The notes under the pieces were generated by a model, which was not told where the DNA came from, did no database searches, and saw only the letters and a program-made list of their open reading frames with translations. Positions 1-12,300 of a stretch of 64,000 bases of DNA are shown in pieces. Every line of letters begins with the position of its first letter. The first letter of the stretch is position 1. Where the stretch lies: NCBI RefSeq assembly GCF_043290135.1, contig NC_134705.1:60539771-60603770 (forward strand), in the 5' to 3' direction. This DNA comes from Rhipicephalus microplus. Its lineage: Eukaryota > Arthropoda > Arachnida > Ixodida > Ixodidae. A program made the position numbers and the translations under genes.

Positions 1-781
1 AACAATCTGCTATTGTATGATACATTTAATTCATAATGACTGTTGTCTGTTAAATATGTTTAATCAGAAATAATACTTTTGAGCTTATTCGACAATGCTC
101 CGAACTCGTATTAATGTATGGCAAATTTAATATCTTCTAAAACACCGATAGCTGCTCTGAACTACCATTTTTTTCTACTCTGAAAACAACTATGGCTGCT
201 CCAAAGTATGCTCCAAAAAGTAAAAATGCACTTCCATCACTGGACATCTGATAATAATGAAAGTGTCTAAAAGATTCCTGTAAAATATGTCCAAATGGCA
301 TTGAATACTTGTGTCTGTGTATGGCCTCACATTATGGCACATCGAATATAATTTCTGCACAAGCTGACAAAAAGTATCCATATGTCAACAGGCAGTCATG
401 TTTCATGAATTGTATTATGAATCATTAAATGCTGATAATCATACTGGCAGCAGTGGCATGCTCATTGCAAATACTGTCTGTTTTTTTTATAAGAGAACAA
501 ATAAAACAGAAAACAAGCTTAGTTGTTGAACTGCCTAATCCAAGGTAATAGGTTGAATTCTCAGCCGCTGTGGCTTCATTTCAGTGTGTGCAAAATGCAA
601 TGGCATTCGTGTACTTAACTGAGGTTGACATAAAAGAACTGAAAGTCGTAAAGATTAATGCCGAGTACGTACATTACAACACACCTCATACTCGTATTGT
701 GGGTTTTGAAAGCGAAATCCCACAAATTGTAGCTATTGAAAACATAACAAACAGGGATATAAAGTTAACAAAATGATGTAC
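1..781. other. Unassigned AT-rich stretch, probably intron or 3' gene sequence
   Basis: I see no convincing exon. On the minus strand this lies downstream of the last recognised exon of the host gene (donor at 781-780), so it is most simply intron. An open stretch preceded by an AG around 570 on the minus strand has a poor pyrimidine tract and is not called. Bases from about 690 onward are homologous to the block ending at 1146 (tandem duplication). Confidence 0.4.
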
Positions 782-1400
782 CTCGCAATGGTGTGCGGTT
801 ATGAGTGGCTTGGGAAGGCCCATCCGCACTTGTTGCTGGCGTGTGGCTTGCCTCATTGGCCGTGCCAGGTGTTAGCTCAGGCTCTGGAAAAATTGACCCC
901 ATCATTGTCACATACGGGACTCTTCAAAGTGATGACATAATTTTAAGTAAGCCTTTAATTGGCTTGTTACACTAGGCAAAATTACGAAAAGCAACACATT
1001 TACACCAGTATACTTGCCCAAGTATTCATCATGCTATCAGCTGTGCTCACAACCCAAAAAAAATCGGTAAATTTTACGTGGCACATGAAAACCCACTAAT
1101 AATTGCTATTAAAAACATGACAAGGAAACAACAAAAATAATATACCTGGTGATGGTGTATGGCTGCCACGAACTTCTGTTGAGGGCCCATCAACAGTTGT
1201 TGCTGGCGTGTGGGTCCGCTCATCAGCCATGCCAGCTGCACTCATGTTGGGAGCTAAAAAAATTGAACCCATTATGGGCACACATGTGATTCTTCAAAGA
1301 AATGACATAATTTCAAGTAAACCTTTAGTGGCTCAATGCATTAAGCAGGGTGACACGAAGCAACAAAACACCTGCACCAGTAGGATTGCTGAAGTATCAA
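690..1400 (-). repeat. Tandem duplication of one exon plus flanking intron, period 364 bp
   Basis: Two diverged copies lie head to tail. The exons are 782-883 and 1146-1253; both encode a HTPAT core and a DGPS motif and end in a phase-1 donor. Similarity continues into the flanking introns, for example the blocks near 889-960 and 1259-1330 that share ATGACATAATTT. Because each exon is a multiple of 3 in phase 1-1, either copy could be included or skipped without changing the frame. Confidence 0.7.
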
Positions 1401-3685
1401 TTAAACAATGTAGGAAAAAATATTCACCATATTAGCGGTTGCCACTGGTGTCCGGGGAAGTTATCACAACAGAGAGCGAGGACATTTATTCATTAAAAAT
1501 ATCCATTCAGTGCTATGAGATGGTATGGCTCCATATGCTCAATCAACAACAGCGAATACAAAACAGTGTTATGCGGTAAGCTAAATAGATGATAAGAACA
1601 ATGCAGAAGATGTGGCAGATTATCACGCTGTCCACATGCACAGGAACACTGCCGTGCAAAATAAGTGGAGGCAGTTTTACCTAAAACGGTTTTTACAGGT
1701 TTTCAAGTGTATGCTGGCAAAAATGTATATAAGTGCCTCACCAATTCTTTGTTATAGTGAATTATGTTGGAACTCTAATATTTTTACATACATTGTGCCT
1801 CAGCTGATAAGGGCCAGTCAAAATGGCAGCGGGTGTCTGGATCGTCCACATCATTTGCAGTACCTTCATTCTCCCTTGCATACATGCTACGCAGCAGTGA
1901 AGCCGCTGGGGTCACTGCGTCACCTTGTACAGATGGAAAATATTAAAACACATGAAATCAAAAACCAGTGCCTCTCTAGTGATGTTAGTTACACAAGTTC
2001 CCTAACATTTTACCCTGAAATAGGTGCATATTTGCTTTCAATCAGGCTGAACAAGACGAGTGACCCTAAACGCTAGAAAGCATTGTTGCAGCACATAATT
2101 TGCAAATTAGTGAATGCAGTTACTTGATGGGACCGACAACCAGTAGAAATGTGACTACATCCAAGCAGAAATAAAAAACAAACATGAAAGTAGTGACAGA
2201 TTACAGCAGCCTTTTCGCATTGTAAGTAGGATTTATATTTTGAATATTTTTTAAAAGCACCCAAAAACAGGTATGTCCTACAGCCCAGAAGAAGCCCCTT
2301 GCAGATAGATTCCCGAGTCTATTGCTGCTGTATGCAGTTACATATTCCCATGCTGTTATGCATGCCATCATCAAAATTACAGCACGTATAAGAAAGCCTG
2401 CTCTATTCTGTGTTTTATTTACTAGGTAAAAGGAGTTGTACGGTGAGAAGCGGTGCTGCCTTTTGAGCAGCCAGTGCACCTTGTTAAGCTGCTGCGTAAG
2501 CGCATAGAGTGTGCACATGCACAGTGTACTGCCTTACTCAGACACGAACCACTCTTGCGCTCACTGTTTGAGACATGTGTTGTCCCGTGCATCTCCAACC
2601 GCAAATTCACTGGAGATAGAAACAAATTATTACAAATGTTTCACAGCATTTCGCTTGTTACTATTCTGTGATTAGACACTCTGACTATTAAGCTTTTCAT
2701 TGTGCTAAAAAATAGGTGCCATAACAATAGGTTGTTGTTTCTTTTAAGGTAGTTAAGAAGACGGATTATCAGGTGATTGAGGAGCATTCGTAGCGACCGC
2801 AATAACAGTGTCATCGTGGAATTCACTCCAAAAACTTTATCAGGTGAAAATAGCAATTATCTCGTGCATATCAACTGGAAATGACAACTTTCAGAAAGTC
2901 ACACATTGACAGATTTAAGTGTGAATAATAATGTTAACATTAATGTATCATATGGGTCAATCAATACAGAGTATATTTGACCTCGAATTGTGCAAGTTAA
3001 TTTGATTGAACGATGCAGATGAGTGCCAATGTTTCAGAGCTTCCTTCTCCACGCCTTATGAAACAAGAAAAAGAAAAAAAAGGTGGGGGGATTGTAGCGA
3101 GGTTTTTACCAGATTGATTGCTTATCTCCGCTGCTGATTCAGCAGCATAGCACTCCAGCGCGGCGATGTGGCGGTCGTCCCAACTGGCCTGCGCGGTAGG
3201 TCTGACCCGCTTAGCAGTGGACCCCGACGCAGACTCTGGCACAGTCTCTGATGCGGAAGCTGGAGTGTTTTTCGCACGGTGCTCCCGAACAGCCGACCGT
3301 GGTGGCCGATACGAATATTCGGCCACGAGGTCAGCCACGTGCTGGAGAAGTACTTCGATTGCTGCATATTCTTCTTCTGTTCCCGATCTAGTCAAGCAAA
3401 CAATCACGTTTACAAAGTTTGGCCACAACGTGGTGGCTTGAAGATAACGTGAAATATACAAGCTACTTACTTTTTTCTGTTTTTCGCGTCATTCCGTATG
3501 AAGTGGGCCAGGAGAAGGTCAACGCGCTCTTTAACACTTCGCGAATTAAGTGTTCGCCGAAGCAGCATTGACACTCTCTCGGTGAACGTGTGCCACCGAG
3601 AAGCATTTTCGTACGGGTTAAGTACAAGAACTTCTTCGAGTATAATTTTGTCATCTGAGGGCAAGTAGCGTGTACGCGGCGCCAT
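782..3685 (-). CDS. Host gene, 5' part: SANT/Myb-like uncharacterised protein, five exons
   Basis: Proposed exons on the minus strand are 3685-3471 (ATG at 3685), 3387-3110, 1923-1792, 1253-1146 and 883-782. Each is bounded by GT donors and AG acceptors, and the phases fit: phase 2 into exon 2, then phase 1 throughout, with the last three exons 132, 108 and 102 nt (all multiples of 3). Exon 1 has a GTAAGT donor and a 83-bp intron follows; the join restores the motif KKSGTEEEY. The N-terminal part, with a basic helical region (WHTFTERVSMLLRR, then RSVKERVDLLLAHF), resembles a large group of tick proteins with a SANT/Myb-like look; its function is unknown to me. The later exons are Ser/Thr/Pro-rich and probably disordered. 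The 3' end lies outside the window or was not recognised. A domesticated transposon protein is an alternative. Exons 1-2 are the best supported, exon 3 the least. Confidence 0.55.
1924..3109. other. Presumed large intron of the host gene
   Basis: This lies between the GTAAAAAC donor at 3109 and the acceptor at 1924. I found no coding stretch with convincing splice sites, no LINE or SINE similarity to the rest of the window, and no RNA gene. The intron blocks at 884-1145 and 1254-1791 likewise show nothing beyond the tandem duplication. Confidence 0.45.
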
Positions 3686-3895
3686 CCTGGTAGCAGGCCT
3701 TTAAGTAGCCATCTTGTTCTTTTACGTTTCTGTTAGGCTTGACTTGACTCGGCTCAAAATAAAGGGAAGCCGGTAATGGCAACCTTGGAAGCATCTCGGG
3801 CGTTTGGGCGTTTGAGCGTGTCCGGTAAACGCCCGTAAGGCACGCGCATGCGCAGTTCAGACCCAGTAAACCGGTATCCGCAAACTTTTTTTCCA
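3686..3895 (-). promoter_or_regulatory. Promoter-like block upstream of the host gene ATG
   Basis: The block is GC-richer than its surroundings. It contains a palindromic NRF1-type motif CGCGCATGCGCA at 3843-3854 and, read on the minus strand, AAGATGGC at 3708-3715, a YY1-type motif common near metazoan start sites. That motif also opens a three-codon upstream reading frame (ATG GCT ACT TAA). The position directly before the first ATG suggests a genuine 5' end for the gene. Transcription start not determinable from sequence alone. Confidence 0.45.
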
Positions 3896-6800
3896 TATAG
3901 CGGTGCACCGGACAGACTAAAATCCTCTAATAATGGTTGAACTAAATGCCCCTTCCTAATAAAAAAGAACCGCGTGTGCCATCGGCGCATGAAGCTCTCT
4001 TCGCCACTCGCCTCTAGTTGTTCAGCCAAGTATTTCCAGAGCAGCAACCTAATTTTGCGCATGGTGGGATACGCCGCGCGAATCGGAGCACTCGTTGCTT
4101 CTGCCAGGCTCCTTCGCTTCCATATCGCGAACAATGTACACACCATGACTAACTTGGCGAAGGTCCCTTTATTCCTGTGGTGCGAGCGTGGTGGCTTAAT
4201 TTTGAATTCGTTGGAAACCATTCGCCAAACCGGCTTTACCACCACACAGTCGAACAGAGTGTGCGCTTGGGTTTCAGTGACGCGGCAATTGGGGGAGTGA
4301 GCATTCGGCATAATCCCCAGCTTATGCAGCCGTTTCCTGGTTGGTAAAATATCCTATTTCCGCTTGCGTTCGAAGTCGTGAGTTTTATTGTGAAGTCTGC
4401 GGTTCGGCTTGCTGCCGGCCAGCTTCAATGAGGATATTCGGCGCCTTTCCTCAGCCGACAACTGGCCCAAGGTGATTCTTTCGACAATGCGGGCAGGCGG
4501 ATCTTTGCCCACATTGCACTCCGGGGCTTCTTTGTCTAGTATTTTTTGTGTTAGCCGCCGTCTTGTAAAACAAAGAGGGGTTTTCCGCCCGTGGTCCTGC
4601 GTGCTTTCCCGCCTCCAAGAAGCCCGTGCTGGTGCTGGCCCAATACATGAGCAGGCTCCCACCCATGTAATCACCTGTTTGGTGGAGTAGTCGGGCCATC
4701 TTCAGCGCCGATATCCGACATGTAGTCATTACGTGTGGAAGGCCGAGACCCCCGCTCTCCCCAAGAAGCTGCAAAAGTTTGATTTCCAAAGGTGCACGTT
4801 ATCCATCCCAAAGGAAACTATTTAAAAGCTTGTTAAGCTGGCAGACCACTCGGTTTGGTATAACACCAATCCTGCTTGCATAATTAGCGAAAGTGCATAC
4901 CGCAGTTCTCGCCACCAAAGCCTTCTCACGTGTAGTGAGGCTGATGAGTTGGGCTCGTGAAACAGCTTGAGTTGCCCTTCCGATCGCCTTCTCCCATGTT
5001 GTAGGCGCTACCCCCTCACATGAGAAGTAGACCCCAAGAACAGTAACAGCTTCGACTCTCGGTACATCCCCAATAGCGTCGACCGGAAAAGAGCCAAACA
5101 GTAGCGCCTTACTTTTGGACTTATTGAGTGCCACTCCGGACAATTCTGCATACTACGCGAACCTGACGTCGAAGGCCTGCAGACTCCTTGAGTCTCAAAC
5201 AAATACAGAAAGGTCTTCTGCATAAGCCAGCACCTTGACCTCATCTCATCCTGTCAGCGGGACGCCCCGCATGATTTCCTGCTTTGCTAGACTTGTGATT
5301 AGTGGTTCCACAGACATAACGAAGAATGTTGTTCCGAGTGGGCAACCTTGTCGTATGCCTTCTAGGAAGGTGAAAGGTGCGGTCATCGTGCCCTTTACGT
5401 TACTCACTAAATATTTGTATAACAGCCCAATTAAAGCCACGAAATTAGATGGGAACCCAAACTCTTCCAGGTTGCTAAGCAGATAGGGATGATTCACCGG
5501 TCAAATGCCTTGGACTAGTCCAAGGATAGGAATGCTCCACTGAGTTCCCTTCTAGAAGCATACTCGAAAGTGTCCCTTATAACTGTCAAGATTGAGAAAA
5601 TATAGTGGCCGGGGACGGCACATGTCTGGTGGGAGGCTATGATCGACGGTAAGTAGACCTTCATGCGAGAGTTGATTATCGTCGCCATGACCTTGTAGTC
5701 TGTGTTTAATAAGGTGATGGGGCGCCACGATGCCGGGTCAGTCTGCGGTGCGCCATCCTTAAGCAGGAGTGTAATCCGTCCTTCGGAGAAAGACCTCGGC
5801 TTTGTGTGCTCACGTAATATCAGGTTAACGAGATGCAAGAGTGCGACTCCGAAGACGTCGAAAAAAATAGTGTAGAAAGCTGTCGGTAGGCCGTCGCCTC
5901 CAGGGGCCGTGTGTTGACTCATGCTTTGGATGGCACTGTAAAGCTCGTCCTTCACCGCAAATGTGTGCTTCCTCTTCCCGAAACAACTCTGCGCAAATAA
6001 TTGCGCAGAGTTGCTTCGATTTCCGCAGAATCTTCTGTGGTAGTTCCGTCCGGGCGTGTTATCGCTTGTATTTTAGCTGATACATTGCCATTGATATGGC
6101 GCAAATCCTCTGCCGCGAGCTCCGTTTCTTGTTCCGCCAATTTGTCTGGTCGCCGTGCCTTTTTCCTCAGTAGTAATTTATGTTTTTCCCGCAACATGTC
6201 GAGATATTCGTTGGTGCACGATGTGAGTGTGTCTGCTCTTTGAATTATTTGTATTCTACGGAGTACCTCGTTAATTTTGGCTGTTAATCGCCTATATCTT
6301 GCTCTTCCCTTTTCCTGTAAGATATTTTTCTGGCGTCTTTTAAAGTATCCCATTCTTCAAGGCTTTGTGGGATACAAGCCACTTTTTGTCGAAGTTTTTC
6401 CCGTATTACCTCTACACTTGTTGGATCCCCCAAAAGGGCCGGGTCCAGCCTCCAATTCCTGTTTGTTGAGCGCGATACTGCGTTCCCGCTGAGGGTCACA
6501 CCTACCGGTAAATGGTCAGATTTTTGCTGTACGCAGGGTGGTAATTCCACAACCTCGCAAGTTTGGAGTGAGCTAACCAAGAAATCCTGCAGGTAGACCC
6601 GGTGTTGTCTTGTTGTAGTAGTTGTGGAAGTGCGGGTGGGGCCAAATACTTCGTCACGTAAATGCACTTAGACATCTGTAAGTTTCAAATATCGCAAGAG
6701 CTTCCCGAGCTCTTTCGCGTGGTAAGTGGAGCCACTTTGGCCTGGGCCCCTCACGTCCCTCTGTGAGTTCACAACACAATTGAAGTCTCCAAGTATGACA

Positions 6801-7015
6801 TGCTGGAGCGGCTCGAGTAGTAACGTGTGGAGCTCCTGGAAAAATGCATCAGTCTCGGTACGCTTCACTGGGGATATACGTTCACGAAACGTATTTTCCG
6901 AAATGTATACGTTCACGAAACGATAAAGCAAAAGCCGACGCGCCAGAGCGCCAGGCGCAGTCGACGCCACCGGCGTTCGAACACACGGGGCACTACAAGC
7001 GCGACCAACGGCCAA
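3896..7015 (-). pseudogene. Element A ORF2 remnant (endonuclease fragment, RT, zinc segment)
   Basis: ORF2 would make the DNA-nicking and reverse-transcribing protein of the element. Visible pieces are endonuclease with GDFNCV (within 6668-7015), an inter-domain basic region (5952-6667), RT with GGDGLPTAFY and WRPITLLN (5515-5955), RT with GIRQGCPLG (5246-5497), the active-site box near 5210-5235 reading YAED instead of YADD, thumb/connection (4799-5143) and a C-terminal Cys/His segment near 4290. The first half of the endonuclease is missing: sequence jumps from ORF1-like material into the middle of the domain near 6926. Frameshifts separate most pieces, so no active protein is expected. Confidence 0.75.
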
Positions 7016-7094
7016 CGACGAAGCGAAACCAGACGCGCCAGAGACGCGGGGCTGAATTGGGTCCCCTGGTGCCGCCCGACACCCCGAGGCCTAG

Positions 7095-8737
7095 GTGCTA
7101 CTCAGACGGCTCACCGCCATCCGAGGAAGAATCTTTTTTGATCGCGGCGTTCCTGCCCAATTTCAGGGTCTTCGCCCTCGGTGGGGCGTAACTACTGCTG
7201 CTCTGAACATCAGGGCCGGGCCGATGCTGGTTCATTTCCCGGCTTGGGGAACTCTTTCTGGAGACGCGCTCTCGCTCGTCTTCCTGACGACCATGCGAGC
7301 TAGACCTCGGCTCACAATCCGCGTCCCGGCTTGTGGTCTGCTCGCCCGGGTCGCGAGCAGCCCCGTCTCCGTGGTGACGACGCGAGCGCGAACGCGTCCT
7401 CGCTCGTGGCCAGGCGCCGGGCGGATCGCGGGCGGGTCCGGTCTCCGGCTCTTGTGACGTGCTGCCCGCCCGGGGAAAGGGTCTGACGGAACGCGGTTGC
7501 GGTCTTTAGGTAGGGCGTAGTACCCGCGGCTCACGATGGCCTTGTCATCCCGGGCTGGGGCTTGCGGAGGCTCTTCCAGAGCCTGCGCTGTCACAGGGGC
7601 CAGCACGTTGGCAGGTGCGTTGGAGGCGGGGGGACTTGTCTCCTCTTGCTGAGGAGGCACCGGGGACGCTTCTATTGAGGTAGCCGAACGCCGGCAGTCA
7701 TCGGCGCCCGATGGGCTTGCGGTTGAAGGAAGGGACAACTATCACATCGGGCCCGCCTCGAGGTCGCTTGTCTCCGCTCCAGAAGACGCCGACGCCGAAG
7801 TCTCTTCCTTGTTGACGCGTGAAGACGCCATGCTGCTGCTTGAGAGCGGGTCTGAACAACACCACGTAGACTTAGGAGTCCCTTCGCGGTCGTGCGGGGC
7901 GCGGACTTAGGCGGGAGCACTTGGAAACGCGTTGAGGGTTCACCCGACCTTGGTGAAAGGGGGGCCACTTGACTGGTTAAGCGTCGGAGTGGTGACAGGC
8001 AGCGCTGATGAACTGCGGGCTGCGGACACGTAGGAACGCTTGCGGAAACAATCGCACGTCCCGTGACGAACCCCGCAACGCATGCACTCGGCTGTGAAGC
8101 CCTCCGTGTCAAGGTCGAAGACGCCACAACGCTTGCAAAATGCTGCTGTGCACGCGGTCACCATGTGCCCGACCTCACCGTAGCACACGCACACACAGCG
8201 CATCCCGCGGTACTCAAACATGGCCCGCGATAGTAGGAAAGTTCGGCACCGGTCTACTCATTTCTATTTTAACGACTCTGACGCTGCTAAGCTTATTAAG
8301 TCGCGGGGTTACAGGGGCAAAGGAAATACCCTTAATTTTGCCATATTGCGCGAAGGAGTTGCCAAGCGTCTCGTCGCACAGGTACACAGGATACCTGTAA
8401 ATGTTTACGAACGTCACTGGCGGCCCGACGGCCTCAACCGGCACGCGTTGGTCGTTTACGCGGAAACCCTCCGCAACCATTAGTCTCGTTGCCTGGCTGG
8501 CGTTTCGGGTGCATACGAGAAACTGGGCATCGCCCATGTGCTGCAGTACAAAAACACTGTCGACACCGGCAGTCAACACAATAGCATCCATTAAATCATC
8601 AATGCTTACATCGCCTTCCGGCACCGTGAACAGTTCTCCTGAACTGGGAGCTCCGATGACGCCGCCATTGTGTAGGACATTGGTCCCAGGAGGGCGTGAC
8701 TGGTAGAAACTGGGAAAATGCAGACGAGTTGCACTCT
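7095..8737 (-). pseudogene. Element A ORF1 remnant, gag-like nucleic-acid-binding protein
   Basis: The N-terminal part (8214-8737) is open but has no ATG in frame near its start; it holds a domain ending before the motif PVPNFPTIAGHV. It is followed, after a frame change near 8220, by Cys-rich knuckles (VCYGEVGH, then CKRC, CMRC and a HGTC motif) within 7940-8221. The C-terminal part (7140-7738) is Pro/Ala/Arg-rich. At least two frameshifts break the frame. By family knowledge ORF1 coats element RNA; here it is inactive. Confidence 0.65.
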
Positions 8738-9005
8738 AGTAGACTGTGCGGCTCAACCGAGGTGGGGACCGCTCAGGACAGGTAGGCACCGGGAACGCGG
8801 CAGGAGGACTCTGGGGCGGCAGGGGTTGTCCAGGTCCTAGCGTCTCCAGGAATCAGCGGGCACCAGGCAGGAGCAGGGAACCCAGAAGTGGCAGGCGCGC
8901 ATGCAGAGTGGAGCGGCACTGCCACCGGAGCAAGTTCTGTCTTCGGTCTTTAGAGGGGCTGGGGGCCAACTTCAGCGTGACGTGACCCCTGGTTTCGCAG
9001 GGTGA

Positions 9006-9329
9006 CTTGAAGAGAACAGCTGATGTAGATAAGGTTTATTCTCTGCAAAACCAAACAGACAATGCTTCCGAAGGGTACAGTTCACCTGAAGAACTGCATA
9101 TTATCCGCAGACCATACAACACTTGTTACGCAAAGCAATTCAGACTATGGGCCAAATGCCATCTTTGTGCTTATCTCAACACAGGATCAGGCCGGACAGG
9201 TTTCTTTCCTGCCTGATGAACTTAACCATTCAACATCGCATATACAACAAACAGTACAACACTTGATATTTATATCTTGTGACTAGCAGCCTTAACTCGG
9301 CTTGATAAGACCATGTCATTGCACTGCAA
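9006..9329. other. Spacer between elements A and B
   Basis: I recognise no gene, repeat or splice-bounded exon. It may be original host sequence or an unrecognised LINE 5' or 3' untranslated piece. Confidence 0.4.
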
Positions 9330-12300
9330 CTTCTGAAAGTGGCACTGGGAGCCGCGCTCTTTTATTTACCACAACCAAAAAGGACACGACCAGTGCCGCG
9401 AGAACTCTGCTTCGCCGTGTGTTTCCATTTGGGACTCAAGATAACTTAGCAGTGTTTTCCTAAACTGCGCAAAAAGCGGCCACTGTAGCCGCAAGCGTTG
9501 CCGCCGGATGCATGCTCTGCAGCGGTTCCGCCACAGGACGTATTCGCCCGCGGCAATTACCAGCCTCCCCAAGGCACCCCGTGGGAACCGGCGTCTTGTG
9601 TAGTAGTGAGCGATATGTAAACCTGGCATACAACTGTGAATAATTCTCCAAAAAGTCTTCGCCACTACACACGTTGCAACGGCGTGGGCCGCGGTTTCGT
9701 TACTACTGCAGTTGGGGTACCTAGCATAGTGTACTATCGCCCACCTCTGTAAACGATCTAGCGTCGGCGAAATTTGCCACGCTTGTTGCCATTGAACATC
9801 TGCTACTTCTTTGGGTAGCCTGCCTAAGCTTAGCTCTACCCAGGGGAATGAAGGTGGCGTGCTACATTGTGGCGATCTGGCAGACCCCAGAAGTTGCACA
9901 TCACTGCTGGTGACACTTCTCTAGGATCAAGGTCGGGATCCACGGTTGTGAGCTCCCAAAACAGCGCTACGAGTGCTTTGTAGTACTGCAAGGGGCTTTC
10001 CGCACTTGGGCAAAGATTTCCTAGTTCTCGGGGAACCAGAACTCTACGCAGTGGACCAAAAAAAAAACATAGCTAGTGGCCTTGCGGGTGCTCCAACGTC
10101 GTCTAACACTCCCAACAGTGTCTTCAATACGAGTAGCTGTGCCGTCGTTGCCAGACACGAAAGACCAAAGCCTTCGATACTCCGGGTTAGTCGTAGTAAG
10201 TCTCTATGGAGCCACTCCGTGCACCTGTCCCCAAAAAAAAAAGAAAGCACGGCTCGGCTGAGAACCTGCACCATTGGTGCCGGAGGCAGAACCAACCGCG
10301 CTACATAAAAGCGAGCAAGAAAAATGCACTTGATAAGAGACGCCTTTTAGGCGAAGGAAAACTTGCATCTTATCGCCTTCTGCATCGAGTCGGTTAGTTC
10401 GTCGATTATCTGGTTCCAAACTTCCCTCGCTACTCCCGTACCACCAAAAATCACCCCGAGAATCTTTATCTTTTCTTCTATTTTAGGTTGCTAGGCAAGT
10501 AAAGGTGCTGCCGATCGCCAAACACTAGGGCGCTACATTTGCTCATGTTTACCTGGGACCCGGAGAGGCGGCTGTATTCTTCAAACTGCCTCAAAACGTG
10601 GACCATACTTTCACCATCTCGGATAAAAACTATCACGTCATCTGCATATGCAGAAACTTTCACTGTCGCGGAACTCGGCAAAGAAAGACCTCGTACTTTT
10701 GAATCAGCCAAGATCAACCGAATAAACGGGTCGATACACATGACAAATAGTATAGAGCTCAAAGAGCACCCTTGCCGTTCACCTCTGGTTAACCGTATCT
10801 TCTTAACTACAACAATAATAACAAGGGTACTCGTCATGCTTCCGTACATGCCACGTAACTGTTCAATCACGCCCGACTGAAAACCATACATACGTAACAC
10901 TGCGAAGAGATACTCATATCGGACCAGGTCAAAAGCGTGTTCTTGGTCGAGCGAAACACAGAGCCCTGGTATTTTTGTGTGCTGCATGTAGGCCAGCAGA
11001 TCGCGGGTAAGCGTTAATGCGTTAAAAATGTTTCTCCCGACGACCGAGCCTGTTTGTTGACTGGAAATGATTGCTGGCCACCAATGCTTAAGTCTGTTTA
11101 CCAGAACTGCTGCGAGTATTTAATAATCAGCATTTAGTACAGTGATCGGTCGCCAAGCCCCGGGTTCTCTGTGATCTTTGCCTTCCTTCGGGATCAAAAT
11201 TAGCTTCCCCGCTGCCAATGACTTTGCAAATATTTCATTGTTTAAAACACGTTTATTCATCCCCACCAGCGCTGTGCCGATTTCCCCATAAAATTCTTTT
11301 TAAAATTCCGTTGGTAAGCCATCTGGTCCGGGGGCTGAGCCCAACTTCATCGATCGTAGAGTTACGTATACTTCCTCCGCTGCTGAAGCTGCCTTGAACA
11401 GGTTGACGCTCCCCTTCGCTGGCAGTCTCGGTACTACGGTGCACAGTCGTTTCAATTCCATGATTAACGCATCCGCGCTGGCATCAGGGTCGCCTTCGGA
11501 GAACAGGCGGGTGAAGTACTCTGAAAAACGCGTCTCTACATCTGCGATATTTTCAGACACGGAACCATCTGGCATGTGGACCGACATAACCTACTTGCAG
11601 AGGCAATCCAGTGTGCGCCGCGTACGCAAAAAACGGGTAAGCTCAGGGGCATCTCGCAAAACTGAGTCCTGCGCATATGTAATCACGTCTTGAGTGCTCC
11701 TCAAAAAAGTTCAATCATATCTGGAGCTCAATACATCTAGATACTTCCTCGTGGTAGCGGTGAGGGGGGCACCTGCCTTGACAATCCTCATTCTTCGCAG
11801 GGTTTCATTGAGCTCACATGCGAGTCTCAGTCTCACGTTACGCCACGTTTCTCTCGCCCAGTGCTGCCACTGCGATTTAAGGTCGTCTCATTTCTTGGAG
11901 GGATCACCCACGTTAACTAGTGCGCTACTAATGCCTGCTCGCAGGATTTATTTAGCCTCGTTATCTGCCAGTACAGCAAGGTCCGATTTCCAAAAACGCA
12001 TCCCCTCTAGCAGCCGATGGTCTGGCAGAGCCATGAATAGGACCATAGGAAAGTGGTCCGATATACGGCCTGCATTGTCCGGAGACGAGTACACAATCGC
12101 TTCAAAAACCAACAACACTAAGGCCTCGCTAACATAAAATCAATCCAGTCTAGTTTCAAAAACCCCCCTTTTCCACGTAGGCATGAAAGTGTCGCCCTTC
12201 AATGAAACCCACGCGTCCTGAAGACCAAAGTCTTGGATTAAACTGGCGAGTTCTCGTGCATTTGTTACACCCCTGCCTTGACCGGGACCCCGCACATCGC

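Larger units (their letters stand above)
3896..9005 (-). mobile_element. Element A: decayed Tx1/L1-like non-LTR retrotransposon
   Basis: In order on the minus strand: a GC-rich leader (about 9005-8738), a gag-like ORF1 with Cys knuckles, part of an AP-type endonuclease, a reverse transcriptase in several frames and a C-terminal zinc-binding segment. A short A-run at 3886-3895 region may mark the 3' tail; beyond it the host promoter begins, so the element appears to have landed just upstream of that gene. Frameshifts and stops are numerous. The clade call rests on the style of RT block APGGDGLPTAFY, the WRPITLLN motif and the C-terminal knuckle; a related clade is possible. Both ends are estimates. 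Confidence 0.75.

Noticed and set aside
1612..2076. A 154-codon plus-strand frame
   Set aside because: There is no recognisable motif, no splice context, and it overlaps the proposed minus-strand exon at 1792-1923.
2422..2671. Overlapping open frames on both strands around 2.5 kb
   Set aside because: Short, no family resemblance, and no acceptor or donor in the phase required by neighbouring exons.
6726..7457. Several plus-strand Arg-rich frames over 100 codons
   Set aside because: They are antisense shadows of the GC-rich ORF1/ORF2 remnants of element A.
9007..9286. Two overlapping plus-strand frames between elements A and B
   Set aside because: Both are under 75 codons, have no motif or splice support, and are as expected by chance.
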